In this document: piece after piece, positions 27,262-37,840 of the stretch
Position numbering within the stretch: the first letter of the stretch is position 1
How the letters are laid out: each line of letters begins with the position of its first letter
Assembly: GCA_037783545.1 (NCBI GenBank)
Contig: JBBELK010000808.1
Location: forward strand, 1 to 64,000
DNA length: 64,000 nt
Direction: 5' to 3'
From: Henricia sp. BOLD:AAB3569
Lineage: Eukaryota > Echinodermata > Asteroidea > Spinulosida > Echinasteridae
Notes under the pieces: model-generated
Seen by the model: the letters and a program-made list of their open reading frames with translations, nothing else
Database searches by the model: none
Told to the model about the DNA's origin: nothing
Program-made: the position numbers and the translations under genes

Positions 27262-27470
27262 GAGCCCCGCCCGTCACCCCCACCCACCAGCCCCGCCCAC
27301 CAGCCCCGCCCACCAGCCCCGCCCATCAGCCCCACCCACCAGCCCCACACACCAGCCCTACTATTCAATCCAGCCAATCAGCCCCACCCTGGCATCAGCC
27401 CCACCCTGGCATCAGCCCCACCCTGGCATCAGCCCCACCCTGGCATCAACCCCACCCTGGCATCAACCCT
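27262..27470. repeat. GC-rich two-part minisatellite
   Basis: Block one (about 27262-27356) repeats a 13-bp unit CACCAGCCCCGCC with small changes. After a short gap, block two (about 27378-27470) repeats a 17-bp unit CAGCCCCACCCTGGCAT five to six times, the last copies changing CAGC to CAAC. The plus-strand frame through it reads as Pro/His/Ser repeats and is an artefact of the repeat, with no other coding evidence. Confidence 0.9.
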
Positions 27471-28311
27471 TATAGTTATACATGACATGTCATGCCTACC
27501 CACCTCGCCCATCACCTATCCCCGCCGGCGCCGCCAGGTATAGGAGGCCCGCAATTTATACACACCGGCCCCATGAGCTCCTGCTAGTGATACGCTACGT
27601 TTTGAAGTTGGTCTCGGACTAAGTTACATGGCGTTGAAAATTTATGTGTCGCCATTTTTCGCTAGCGCTAAACTGTAATTTGTTATGTCATTCTGAACTA
27701 AAAATATCCATTCTTTTCATTTATAATGGTTTTAGATGGTGTCTCAAATTCCTTTAGTACTAAAATCCATCATTTTCTTTACAAATTGAACATGAAAATT
27801 ACCTGTTTTTAGTGCAAAATAAACAGACTAGACGACGGTGTCCCCTCCACCAAAATACAACAAACATGGTATCAATCGAGAGCGTGTTTCGTAATCTTCA
27901 CGATGAAAACGGAACAAAGGTCATAAGTCAAAAGAGAAAGGTCACAGAGGCCTTTTGATGACGTCTGTCTGCAACGTCATCAAGCAAGATGGCCGCGCCC
28001 TTCGGCAACCCACAAAAATAATTTGCCGAGTATGTCAGTTCAGTTCAGTTCAGTTCACTTTATTTCCATACTCAAAATGAATTACAATTTTACTAATACA
28101 CTGTAGTATAATGAGGTAGTATGGGGGGAGCTCACAAAAAGCAAAGCTTATCGAGTGTGAGCTTCCTCAGAAATAAATATTAAGTTATAAAGTTAACCAA
28201 ATTAATTAATAGTGCAAATAAATGTAATATGAGCCAGACTTTTATTATAAGAAAATAAAACCAAGCCAGCAAATCAATATAAATAAATCAGCAGCGCAGT
28301 AATGGTCAGCA

Positions 28312-28451
28312 TTAAAGGCACAGGCTCGTCAGCAATGCGCGCCCGCCAAATGTGTGCCACGCAATACGCAGCTCCATAGCAAAGGCATGGAGCTGCGTGT
28401 TTCGAGCACGAATTTGGCGGGCGCGCATTGCTGACGAGCCTGTGCCTTTAA
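28312..28451. mobile_element. TTAA-flanked palindromic MITE (AAAGGCACAGG type)
   Basis: The element starts TTAAAGGCACAGGC and ends GCCTGTGCCTTTAA. The arms pair for roughly 60 bp (about 40 at the ends near-perfectly) around a short centre near 28378. The TTAA at both ends fits a TTAA-target transposon such as piggyBac, though the termini are not classic piggyBac CCY ends. It lies inside the LINE 3' part. Confidence 0.85.
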
Positions 28452-28513
28452 AATGAAATAAAGCAACTAAGTTGAGCTGTGTGTGAGTTCAACAAACAAA
28501 GCAGCAAAACGAG

Positions 28514-28959
28514 TTAAAGTTGCATTGCCCGTGTTTCGGTGAAAGGATTTTAAAAATTAATTTACACACGCGAACGAATTTAGAAAGCTTACGTGTCTCT
28601 GTAACGAAAAATATCAAAAACTTAAATTTCCGACGTCGGGAATTGGAGATACAAGCCTTTTTCTTGAAACGTGCTTCACATGTTGTACATGTGCGCGTAC
28701 GCTCATATGTACATAGTATGTGTACAATGTACACATGTACGCGCACATGTACATTTACGTCATAACCCTGTCGATTAAATGACCTGCCAGCCTTTTAATC
28801 ATTTCTTGTTTTTAATCGACTGGCATTAATCCTTGACGGATTTTTACGTTCTTGGTACCAAATGAAAGCTGATAACTTTTTCTATTCTAGAAAAATACCT
28901 ATTTAACTTTTAAAAATTGTACGCCCAAATCGGCCCAAACACGGGCAGTGCAACTTTAA
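28514..28959. mobile_element. TTAA-flanked MITE (AAAGTTGCA type), copy 1
   Basis: The ends are TTAAAGTTGCATTGCCCGTG and the inverse CACGGGCAGTGCAACTTTAA, with TTAA at both sides as target duplication. A second copy of the same family is at 42697-43078 with matching interior (TTACACACGCGAACGAATTT, ATTAAATGACCTGCCAGCC, GGTACCAAATGAAAGCT). Copy 1 is 64 bp longer. The extra DNA lies near 28675-28757 and is an ACATGTAC-rich palindrome with GTACATGTGCGCGTAC paired to its complement. There is no transposase. Short open frames across it are by-products. Confidence 0.88.
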
Positions 28960-29100
28960 GGTAAGTAGATTAAGCAAATATGGCAATTAGGTTTAGTTAA
29001 CACAATGCAGAGCTGGGCAGGAAAAAAACCGCCATTCGTACAAAGTTAAGGAATCATAATTTTGTTGATTGTTTATATATAATAAAAATAACAAAACATT

Positions 29101-30566
29101 TTAATCGGCATATTTAGTAAGGAGGAAAGTTTTAAATTCTGTTTTAAATGCTGGTAACTTTTCTTGACTTTTCAAATTAGGATCAAGAGAATTCCATAGC
29201 TTTGAACCTTCGAATGTGACACATTTCTTCCCAAGATTTGTACGAATTGCTTGAAGATGGTAGTGATGGACCTGCCTGGTGTAATGACTATGGAGGTGTT
29301 CGTTTTTTATAAAGGGCAATTGTAAATACTTTGGAACATTATTTTTTGATAATTGAAACATGAATATGCCTATATAGTTGGTAAAGATAAATATCATTCA
29401 CTTTTAGTAATTCGTAATGTTTAAAAAGAGGGTCAGTGTGAGCTCGATAGTCAGAATGAGAAATAATGCGTATAACTCTTTTTTGAAGTAGTAGTATTCG
29501 AGAGACATATTGATTACAAGCATTTCCCCATGCTAATATACAATAGTTAATGTAAGATAATATCAAACTGTTGTACAACATGATGCAAATATCATTCGGA
29601 AGTAAATGCTTTAGGCGATTAATCACACCAATATTTTTGGAAACTACTTTACATGTGTAATCTATATGTGTTTTCATTAATCTTAAAATTAATAATGCAA
29701 ATATCTTTTGGCAGTTTATTAAGGGAATTGCTAAATAACATGCACGAAGTTTTACTTAGATTTAAGGAGAGTTTATTTGCCCTTATCCAGTCAGTTATGC
29801 TGTTCAACTCTGAATTAGCAGTATCTACAAGGGTGAGAATACTTTTATGGATATAAAATATATTGGAATCATCAGCGAAGAGAATGAATGATAAGATATC
29901 CGATGATTTAGTAATGTCATTTATATAAAGGAGAAAGAGAAGGGGACCAAGGATTGAACCTTGGGGGACTCCGCAAGTCAGGGTTCTGGAAGTGGATGCA
30001 CATCCATTAATAAATACATGTTGTTTTCTCTGGTTAAGATAACTTCGAAACCAGGCTAATGGAGTACCCCTGATGCCATAATGGTTTAATTTATTAAGAA
30101 GTATGTCATGGTCCAAAGTATCGAATGCCTTTGAAAAATCAAGGAAAATACCAAGTGTGTGCTGGGAATTTTCAAAACCTTCAATTATGGTATTACAAAG
30201 ATGTAATATTGCATGAGTTGTTGAATGCTTAGCCCTAAATCCAAATTGCGAGTTAGATAAAGTGTTATTTTGCTGTAAAAAAGCAAATGTACGTTTATAA
30301 ACAATTTTCTCAAGGATTTTTGAGAATTGAGACAAAATTGATATTGGTCTATAGTTATTAACAAGATCAGATTCACCACTTTTATAAATAGGAATAACCT
30401 TTGCAACTTTCAAGTCAGATGGAAAAATTCCCGAAAATAATGACATATTGATAATATGTGTAAGAGGGTCTATAATGCTATCAATTACTTTTTTTAATAA
30501 CAGACACAGTTGGAAGGTAAATTTTACAGTGTTAAACTCGGCATTTCGTACAATTTGAGACATCAC
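29101..30566 (-). pseudogene. Broken LINE reverse transcriptase (CR1/L2-like, Jockey superfamily)
   Basis: The longest frame (30566-29649) encodes most of a non-LTR reverse transcriptase. It shows the fingers block around residue 53 (VAKVIPIYKSG), the first catalytic Asp in LDFSKAFD at about residues 142-149, GVPQGSILGPLLF at about 199-211 and the FADD catalytic box at about 230-233. The endonuclease and N-terminal part are missing, so the copy is 5'-truncated near 30545, as is common for LINEs. After residue ~300 the usual FLGV-type block is missing: the frame ends shortly before 29649 and the thumb/C-terminal part continues in another frame from 29677. A second shift near 29340-29397 moves the C-terminus (KLWNSL, ending KYAD) to a third frame that stops at 29101. 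It therefore cannot make active enzyme. Clade assignment is by motif style only. Confidence 0.9.
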
Positions 30567-31274
30567 TTGAAAAAGGGATCCTCCATCTCTTCAAAAATTA
30601 TTTTAAAATCGAATTTGAGCAACTAGAACTATTCTAAATATTGCAAAGTTTTGGGCCATTTTCCCCACGCTTCCAGATACAATCGTCAATTTTACGTTTT
30701 TCACTGAACTCGCTACGTTTTGGACAGGTTGAATTGGGATGTCATCCAGTGAGTCAGTGGTGTCTAGGATCCTAGAGCTCTCTCCAATGGGACTCCCAAG
30801 CTCTACAAGTTTAAAATAGAAAAACACAAATTACAGGGCTTTAATTATAAGTCAAGGAGCTGCAAATATTGCTTCTGATAACTTTCACATTATTTTTTGA
30901 CGCACATGCACGTTAAATACAGTTACAAAAAATATATTGTAAAAAAAAATAATTGTAACAAACAAAAAAGCACATGCAGTTGTTCTTTCAAAACAAAGTT
31001 TCAAAAATAATACTAAACCGTTCGGTAGTTTCATGACTCGTGGCGCCAGCAAAGACGCGCCGACAAACCCGCGGCCGCGTGTCATGTTCAGTGTGCAAGC
31101 GAGCCGACATTCACCGGCCGAATCCAGCGACGCGACACGGCGTCTCCTGTTTTGCATTTGTATGGTGGAGTTGGTTGACGATCGATTTGTTTTCCCGGTC
31201 GAGCTGGTACGAGTCGAGTTGGTTTTCGGTCGACTTGACTGACATCCGTTTGCATGGGCCTAGGTTGTCGGACG

Positions 31275-31460
31275 CTTCGCCCCATACCACATCGCCCCAT
31301 TGCCACTTCCGGCTAAATAGCATAGGTGGGGCGGAGTGGCAACGAAGTGGCAATGGGGCGAAGTGGCGACGGGGCAAAGTGGAGACAGGGCGCAGTGGAG
31401 ATGGGGCGAAGTGGTAATGGGGCGATGTGGTATGGGCGAAGTGGAAATGGGGCGAAGTGA
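31275..31460. repeat. GGGGCGAAGTGG minisatellite with an inverted flank
   Basis: From 31326 to 31459 a 16-bp unit of the form GGGGCGAAGTGGNAAT is repeated about eight times with drift. Just upstream, 31275-31312 is the reverse complement of the array end (the GCGATGTGGTATGGG stretch near 31422), so the region can fold back on itself. The G-rich plus strand also has several GGGG runs. Overlapping open frames on both strands here are repeat artefacts. Confidence 0.8.
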
Positions 31461-31642
31461 CTGTAACCATGCTGTAATGATGCAGATTCACTCGTGTCGT
31501 GCCATCGTGGTAAAATTTTACTGAAATGCCTGCACTACATTTTTCTTGTTACGGCATATTAAAATCAACCACCAAAACGTGAAATTATGTTAAGAAATCG
31601 TAATTTTATTGTGGAACTGTGTTAACATTGTTACCGTGTGGG

Positions 31643-31998
31643 GTACCGTGGCCGAGCGGTTTAGGTCATTGATTCGCAATCATAGGTGAAAACTTGGGGT
31701 TGCAGGTTCGAACCTCCCCACGGCTACGGTAGTGCCCTTGGGCAAGGCACTCAACCACACTTGCTCCATCCTTCGGACGGGATGTAAAGCCGTTGGTCCA
31801 GTGTGTTAGGTAATGGAAACGCACTCTAAAGATCCCAGAGCATTCTTTCGTGAAGAGCAAGGGGGATCATCCCCGGTGTCTCTGGCCATTTCTAATTCTA
31901 ACTCTTCATGGGTTTCCTCACGCTTGCGAGTGACAGTGCAATGAGCACTATTGAGGAATCCTTGGTATGAATACCAGAAAGAAATAATAATAATAATA
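31643..31998 (+). mobile_element. tRNA-derived SINE with (TAA)n tail
   Basis: The head (31643-31727) folds like a type II, Ser/Leu-like tRNA: box A TGGCCGAGCGGT at 31649, perfect box B GGTTCGAACC at 31705-31714, a long variable region, and acceptor strands GTACCGTG and CACGGCTAC with one base out of register. The anticodon loop TTCGCAA would give CGC, which does not fit Ser or Leu, so it is not a working tRNA gene. The body continues with a CTTGGGCAAGGCACTCAACC block typical of SINE central domains and ends near 31970 in GAATACCAG, then AAAG and a TAA microsatellite. RNA polymerase III would transcribe from the internal A and B boxes. The CRE-rich element starting at 31999 inserted into this tail. 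Confidence 0.85.
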
Positions 31999-32109
31999 AC
32001 TAGAGGTATGACGTTTGTTGTTACAAACGCCAGGTGATCGGGGTAAATGAACATTTTGTGATGAATTTCAGACGTTGTTATCACCTGTGGAATGGCAAAA
32101 ATGGAAGTT

Positions 32110-32235
32110 CAGCAGCCGATTTCACGAAACTTTACTCAATTGCGCAAGTCCACTTACGCCATTACTTGCGCAATAACTTATGGCGTAGGTGGACTTGCGC
32201 AATTGCGTAAAGTTTCGTGAAATCGGCTGCTGTAT
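32110..32235. repeat. Long palindrome inside CRE-rich element copy 1
   Basis: AGCAGCCGATTTCACGAAAC at the left pairs with GTTTCGTGAAATCGGCTGCT at the right. The arms are about 55 bp and include TTGCGCAAGTCCAC and TTACGCCAT, round a short centre. The same palindrome sits at the same place in copy 2 (52556-52678), so it belongs to the family and is not a later insertion. Confidence 0.88.
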
Positions 32236-32790
32236 ACACTAATCCGGTAACTAATATCTCCTCCCTGCATATCCGCCATAGCTGGGGGTTGATAGCTTGC
32301 ACCGTTTTGAGATATGAATTGTTGAAATAATAATCTTTGAAATCTTGTAATGTGACACCTGTGACGACATCATGACGTCACAATTTTGTGCACAAATTGT
32401 TGAACAATATGTTGAACATCAAGTTCTTAAATGTGGCGAAGGAATCATACCAATATCTGTTGTAGTTTTCAAGATACAGCATTTTAAAACATCTCGGCTC
32501 CAAATTTGCGTAATTTGACACCACATTACGTAACCACCGTCCATGTCATGACGTCACCAATGGTATAGTCAAAAGGTCCACATGTGTGGAAACATTTCGT
32601 TCCGTAGAAATATGGTCAAATTCACTACCACTTTGAATCTATTTGCATTAAAAATCCTAAAAATTTGCACATTTTCGAAGAACTTTCGGTTTGGACCGGA
32701 AGTAGGCGTCACACAGGGGTCATGACATCGTATGATTTGTTCAGTTCATTTAGACTTATCATGTTGTGAAAGAATTGTTCAAGTATCTAT

Positions 32791-34675
32791 AATTATAATT
32801 TAGGCAGTTTCAACCCTTTTATTTTAAAGCCCACATCGATTTAAAATCAGTGTCAATTGAAAGAGTGGTTATTGACTAGAAGAAATCTGTTGATTTTTTT
32901 CAAATCGGATTTTGCATTGCGAAGCTACAGTCGGTTTGGATAATTGAAAACAGGGTAAAAATTCATCGGCAGGTCAAAGGTTATCCTATGTTTTTCTTTA
33001 TTTCTAATTTGGCACCGACAATGGTCACTGTGGCTTATACTTTTGGTTATATATCTTTGCTCAACTCTATCCTGGATGGCCCAAAGTTGGTACAAACAAC
33101 AGTTATTAATATATGTACAAGGACAGATAATTAATTAATAATTTATGCAAAAACGGTCAATTTTCAAGGGAAAACTCATTTTTCTCAAATTTATCTTAAG
33201 CAGGTTTGATTATTACAATGCATCTTGCATCATTTAATTAAAGTATTTACTTTAATTAAATGATGCAAGACATTGTAATAATCAAACCTGCTTAACTACA
33301 GATAATTAGTTTATATTGAAATCCCATAATTTGCATAATTTATGCAAAAATGTTGATTGTTAAGGGAACCTTATTTTTCCCCAATTAATGTTGAAAAATA
33401 GATTGATAAGAGATACTGATATAATCAAATCTGTCTATAGTCAAGATTGGGACTTGCATCAATAATTTAATTGACATAATCAATCACTGTATGTGTTAAT
33501 TACCAAGCCAATACTATTTTGGAGAGGTGTGGATTGAGGGCAGCAAAAAAGAATGACAGGTAGCGCATCCACACACAAACTGTACAACTTTCCAAATTGC
33601 TTACAAAGTTACATTAAATACAAAACAGAGAAGAGAATGACGTATTATTCTTCAGAGATAAATAATTTATGTTTTGATCAAAACAAACGGATGTGGAGCC
33701 TAGAGGTTATATTAAAATCTTTACAAATAATAGTAATTACAGATGTTACTACGGGCAGGAGGCTCAACTATGGATGACGATTCTGCATCATCAAGGGACT
33801 CGTACTACCCTTTTTCATCTTCAGGCTCACTGGTGGTATGTCACAGGACGAGGACCACAGAAAAGCTGCAAAAATAATTGACAAAGAATAATATTACTCA
33901 ACAAATTATTTGCCTTCATTTGTTAAGTAACAACTAAATATCTTTAATTGGTGTATCTGATATCACGTATTGTCTTTGAATGTTAATAAATTCAATATCA
34001 GTTACAAAATTGGCACACAATTTTGCACAGATTGACGTAAAACGCAGGTTTTCTAACGCTGCATCATTGCTTGTTTCACGGGAATTACGAGATCATCGCG
34101 TATGCAGTGGGCACACCACCGCCGTACGTCCCGGCCCTACACACGGCGTGGAACTCGGTCGTACGTCGGTGTGGACATTGCACGCGAGCGAAGTCTCGGA
34201 TTCCTGCTCAACATGCCCTCCTAAAAGTACATTTTTGCGACAAATGGTAGGCCTTACGGACTTTTTGTCAGTATGGTAGGATTGTTTAATGTCTACTTTT
34301 GTATACATACCTTGTCGCTTGGTGATTCACGTTGATTATGGATCGCTTTATGGACGAGAAAAAATGTTTTTGATCGCAAAAGTTGCAACCCGCGGTCGAT
34401 TTTGTACGCGAATGGACCCCAGGCTAGCTGGAAACATACTCTTTTCCGATGATGACGTTTCTAAGCCAACCGGCCAATCAGAACGCGCAAATCTTTACCC
34501 GAAGTGTTCCGATCTTATTTAGCCCGATTCGTTTTAGCGTTGAAGTGTGTACCACTGACACGAACTCGCCGGAAGTTGTGTGTGCCCATAGGAATGTGCA
34601 GTAACCACGGGCGCTGTGTGTGGAGTATATGGGGCTCTCTGTTTACGATAACAGAAGTAGTCCGTCTGTGGAACA
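32791..34675. other. Segment present only in copy 1 of the CRE-rich element
   Basis: In copy 2 the unit ending CAAGTATCTAT (53235) is followed directly by TATTACGGTTCTTGAG. Here 1.9 kb of other DNA lies between CAAGTATCTAT (32790) and TATTACGGTTCTTGAG (34677). It has two diverged versions of an ATTTATGCAAAAA...AAGGGAA block (near 33130 and 33330), a 100-bp TTAA palindrome, and a GC-richer part with several GTACGTC motifs (34080-34250). It may be an insertion here or a part lost from copy 2. No supported gene was seen. Confidence 0.65.
33196..33295. mobile_element. 100-bp near-perfect palindrome bounded by TTAA
   Basis: TTAAGCAGGTTTGATTATTA at the left pairs with TAATAATCAAACCTGCTTAA at the right. 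Almost all of the 50-bp arms match, with one three-base irregularity (CAT near 33220) and a central TT. The terminal TTAA on both sides links it to the other TTAA-flanked MITEs in this window, although TTAA is itself part of the palindrome. Confidence 0.85.
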
Positions 34676-35529
34676 GTATTACGGTTCTTGAGATATGAAT
34701 TTTGAAAATAATAACCTTTGAATTTTTGTAATTTGACACCTGATGACGTCATGATACTATACATGCTGGTGAAAGTCTGCCGTAGGGCCTATGTCTGTAT
34801 CTAATTTACTAACGATTCAGCTTGGTTTGATGGGCATTGTTACTGGTAAGTGTAAAAACTGAGATTTCCGTTTTCGTTGAACTTTGACCTCCAATTGACC
34901 CCAGAAGGAAGGGTCAGATGAAAATGCCCACACAAAGAAAGTTGTAGCACAGAATGTCATCTATAAACCTGCCAAATACGAAGATCCTGGGTCACGTGGT
35001 TTTCGAGACGGAAGCATTTTAAAATATGCATATTTTGGTTTTTTGGGAGGTGTAATTTGATACTTGATGACGTCACGATGACGTCACGCTTGATGCCATC
35101 ATAATATTAAACACGCTGGTGAAAGTCTGCTATAGGACCTATGCCTGTACTTAGTTTCTTAAAGATTCAGCTTGGTTTGATGGGCATTGTTGCTCAATAA
35201 GTGCAAAAATTGAGATTTTCGTTTTCGTTGAACTTTGACCTCAGATTGACCCCAGAAGGAAGGGTCAGATGAAAATGCCCACACGAAGAAAATTGTAGGC
35301 CATGATCTGATATATAAGCCTGTCAAATACGAAGATCATGGGTCACGTGGTTTTCCAGACGGAAGCATTTTAAAACATGCATATTTTGGTCATTTTTGGT
35401 TTGTAATTTGATACCTAATGACGTCACAATGACGTCACACTTGTATGCACATCTTCACATTATGGTTGATGTTCCTACCAAGTTTTAAGTTGATAGCTTG
35501 AACCGTTTTGAAGAAAACCTCTGGAAACG

Positions 35530-35618
35530 TTTGAGTGGAAAAAGAAAAAAAAAAAAAAAAAAAATAAAGAAATCGTACGAGAGCAATAGGTGATCGGGCT
35601 GTTGGCCCGATCACCTAA
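35530..35618 (+). other. A-rich run and terminal hairpin of CRE-rich element copy 1
   Basis: A 20-odd base A-rich run is followed by AATCGTACGAGAG and the terminal hairpin AGGTGATCGGGC/GGCCCGATCACCT with a four-base TGTT loop (35588-35616). The same order is seen at 54603-54702 in copy 2, where the A run is longer. The AGGTGATCGGG half also occurs about 30 bp inside the left end, giving an asymmetric terminal repeat. Confidence 0.8.
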
Positions 35619-36160
35619 TAATAACAGATTTCGGAAAGAATTGGGAAGTTGATCATGGCTTCAGACCTGTCCTTGTGTGCATACTGTGCAAAATAGTCCA
35701 TGGGCCAGACCAGATATTGGTACCACAAATGCTTTGTAGGATATGCTTTGCTTTGCTTTGTAAGTACAAAACCATGTGATAGCATCTCCAAATGAGCAGC
35801 TTAGTCTCTGTTTTTCTTAGTTTTGTGTTTTGCCATTAATTTTTACATGATAATTCCATTATATGTATATCTTTTGGCATATGGGTTGGCATAATATTAA
35901 TTACGCTGTTACTGCAGGTGGTTATGGCAATAAAGTACAGACAGGACGTTGGTGAACAATTAATCCTATGCCAGTATGTTGATTGTTACTATAAATTTGT
36001 AAGGGGGGTTGGGGGATGGGTGAAGGCTCTTACCCATTCAGTGACACAGGCGTTCTGGTTGACTTGTTTTGATTATTTGAAATAAAATGTTATATTATTT
36101 TATTCCAAATTTGTATTTTGTCCAATTGTACAGTTTTTACTGGGTTAATTGTACATTGGT
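35619..36160. other. AT-rich DNA, no gene seen
   Basis: This is unremarkable AT-rich sequence with a triple TGCTTTGCTTTGCTTTG at about 35741 and a G-rich run near 36003 (GGGGGGTTGGGGGATGGG). No frame has recognisable motifs. Confidence 0.6.
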
Positions 36161-37840
36161 GGTATGGGAGAGTTTCCCCGGTTTTTGGTTGTGCGAGTAA
36201 AGGAACGTTTTTCAGTTCCTTTAGTTGCGGGTTGATAAAAAATCGGATTACCTCGCATTTGGGTAAATCTTGAGAGCGCGATAGAACCAGCTTTTGTTAT
36301 TTTGTTTAGTTAGAGCAGGATTGTTTAGTGTTCAGTGACTGCTCTTTTTATAGCTCTGGTTTGTTACTGGTATTGTTATGGATATTAACACTGAGTGGAG
36401 TTTTGTCTTTTTTGAAATGTCCTTTCATTATTTTGATCCATTGGCTTGTTTATATATAGGCGTGTGCCGGCATGCTTTCTTTTTGTCGCCGTTTGGTGTT
36501 AGAAAGGATTTTTGCGTGTTTAACATATTGGCCACTCTCATTTATGGGTGTTTTAAGGTTATCTACCACTCGATTTTTCCCAATGTTTTAGCAATTGTCG
36601 GAACAAACTCTTAGTTGTTCAACCCAAAGCGGTATATTTTTCAGTTCCTGAAGGATTTGCTTTGGATAGGTTGGTAGTTGTTCACAGGTTGTTGCTAGTT
36701 AGGTTTTTACAGTTTGTGTTCGCATCCATTTGTAGTTGGTTTGCTTTTTTTCAAAGTTTGGTGAGCTCTTAGTTTCTTTGAGTTTTGTTTAGCTTTGACA
36801 TTTTTTAGGCGTTTCGGTATGAATATAACGATATGCTGCTGTTTATGTTATATTTTGTAGTGTTTGGGTAATTTTTTGCGCTTTTTTGCGCAATTTCTGC
36901 TTTTAGTTGGTCTAGGTTATGGTAGGGACTGTCAAAGTTTGGTGATGTGTCTGTTGTATATGGTTAAGTTGAGACACATTGCTGGCTTGACAGGCCTGGT
37001 GTGTTTCGACCACGTCATTGCTGCAGTTAGTTGGTTTGGTGTGGGTTTCCCCAGCTCTTTATGCGTCGTGGATGCATCATATGCTCTGCGTGACCTCCCA
37101 TTGTTTGGTTCCGTTGTCCAATGAGCGTTCGTGTTCAGCAGAGAGGAAAATCCTGATATCTGCGTGTGATCCGTAGGTGGAAATTTATCATCGGATTGTG
37201 TTTCTATTTTGTGGTAAATTTGACCTTTTTCGGGTATTTGCAATCAAAATCGAGTTAATCGCAATGTGTTGTAGTTCTTTATAGTTGGAGTTTTACCGAT
37301 GTGTTGTGTTATTTTGTTTATGTTTTATTTCCACAGTTTATATTTTTGGGAGTTTGTGTCATTCGTACACGTTAAATTTAAGAATCCGTTGGGTGGGATA
37401 GCTATTTTTGTGGTATAGTTTTTGTTTTGGTAATTTCAATAGTTACCCTTGAGTGTGGGTTTTGGGTAAATTACCTGATTTTTGTTGTATGGGCTGTCCC
37501 GATTAATTGTATGTTTTGGATTATTTTTGATAACGAATTGGTATTTTTTCTTTCCGAGTTTATAGGATCAGTGACGTGTTCCACCAAAGTTAAATGGAAA
37601 TTTCCGTTATTCAAGTGTATTCGGTGGAGATGGATTTTCCAAATATTTTGTTAGGTTAGGGAGTTGGTTACTCCGTGTGTAAAGGACAAGAATGGTCAAG
37701 TCGGTTTTGAGATACCGGAGGTATCTCGGATCTGAGAACGGTGTAACCTGAAGATTCTGGTATCTCCCGTGATAGGCACTCGGAATTATCGGGCAGATTG
37801 AGGTTGCCATCGACTTACGCTGTTCCCTAACACAATGAAG
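36161..37840. other. Strongly T/G-skewed stretch of unknown origin
   Basis: For about 1.5 kb the plus strand is rich in T and G and poor in A and C, unlike either flank (for example TTTTGTTTAGTTAGAGCAGG near 36300 and GTAGTTCTTTATAGTTGG near 37270). Read on the minus strand it is A/C-rich, the composition often seen on the coding strand of retroelements. Minus-strand frames at 36932-37243 and 37607-37810 are short and show no reverse transcriptase, integrase or other motif I know. A perfect hairpin GAGATACC-GGA-GGTATCTC lies at about 37708-37726, followed by further GGTATCTC and GATA-rich sequence. It may be a decayed retroelement or a long transcribed untranslated region. I cannot decide which. 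Confidence 0.4.

Larger units (their letters stand above)
28036..29100 (-). mobile_element. 3' untranslated part and tail of the minus-strand LINE
   Basis: Read on the minus strand, the DNA after the reverse-transcriptase stop at about 29101 runs through AT-rich sequence to a GGAAATAAAGTGAACTGAACTG-type end. Four copies of the 5-base unit GTTCA (plus strand 28036-28057) form a microsatellite-like tail, as in many CR1/L2-type LINEs. Two TTAA-flanked MITEs (28312-28451 and 28514-28959) interrupt this part, so they inserted after the LINE did. Without them the 3' part is roughly 480 bp. Confidence 0.65.
31999..35618 (+). mobile_element. CRE-palindrome-rich element, copy 1 (Helitron-like ends?)
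   Basis: The first ~790 bp match the copy at 52444. A 1.9-kb segment (32791-34675) found only here follows, and then the shared blocks resume to the shared end. The left end starts ACTAGAGGTATGACG with a small hairpin (CGTTTGT-TGTT-ACAAACG), then AGGTGATCGGG. The right end is a strong hairpin (AGGTGATCGGGC-TGTT-GGCCCGATCACCT) after an A-rich run, ending CTAA before T. Flanks are AATAATAAC on both sides, because it sits in the SINE's TAA tail. Inside are seven perfect TGACGTCA sites (32373, 32549, 34744, 35068, 35079, 35419, 35430). No protein is encoded. The CTAA|T end plus 3' hairpin recalls Helitron or Helentron derivatives, but a 5' TC is missing, so the class is unsettled. Confidence 0.75.

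Noticed and set aside
27260-27475. Proline-rich protein
   Set aside because: The frame is simply the translation of a GC-rich minisatellite.
28489-28765. Overlapping sense and antisense frames in the MITE
   Set aside because: They lie in a non-autonomous MITE and its ACATGTAC palindrome, and the second copy gives a different truncated frame.
31643-31727. Functional tRNA gene
   Set aside because: The head folds like a type II tRNA, but the acceptor is out of register, the anticodon (CGC) does not suit a type II tRNA, and a SINE body with a TAA tail follows.
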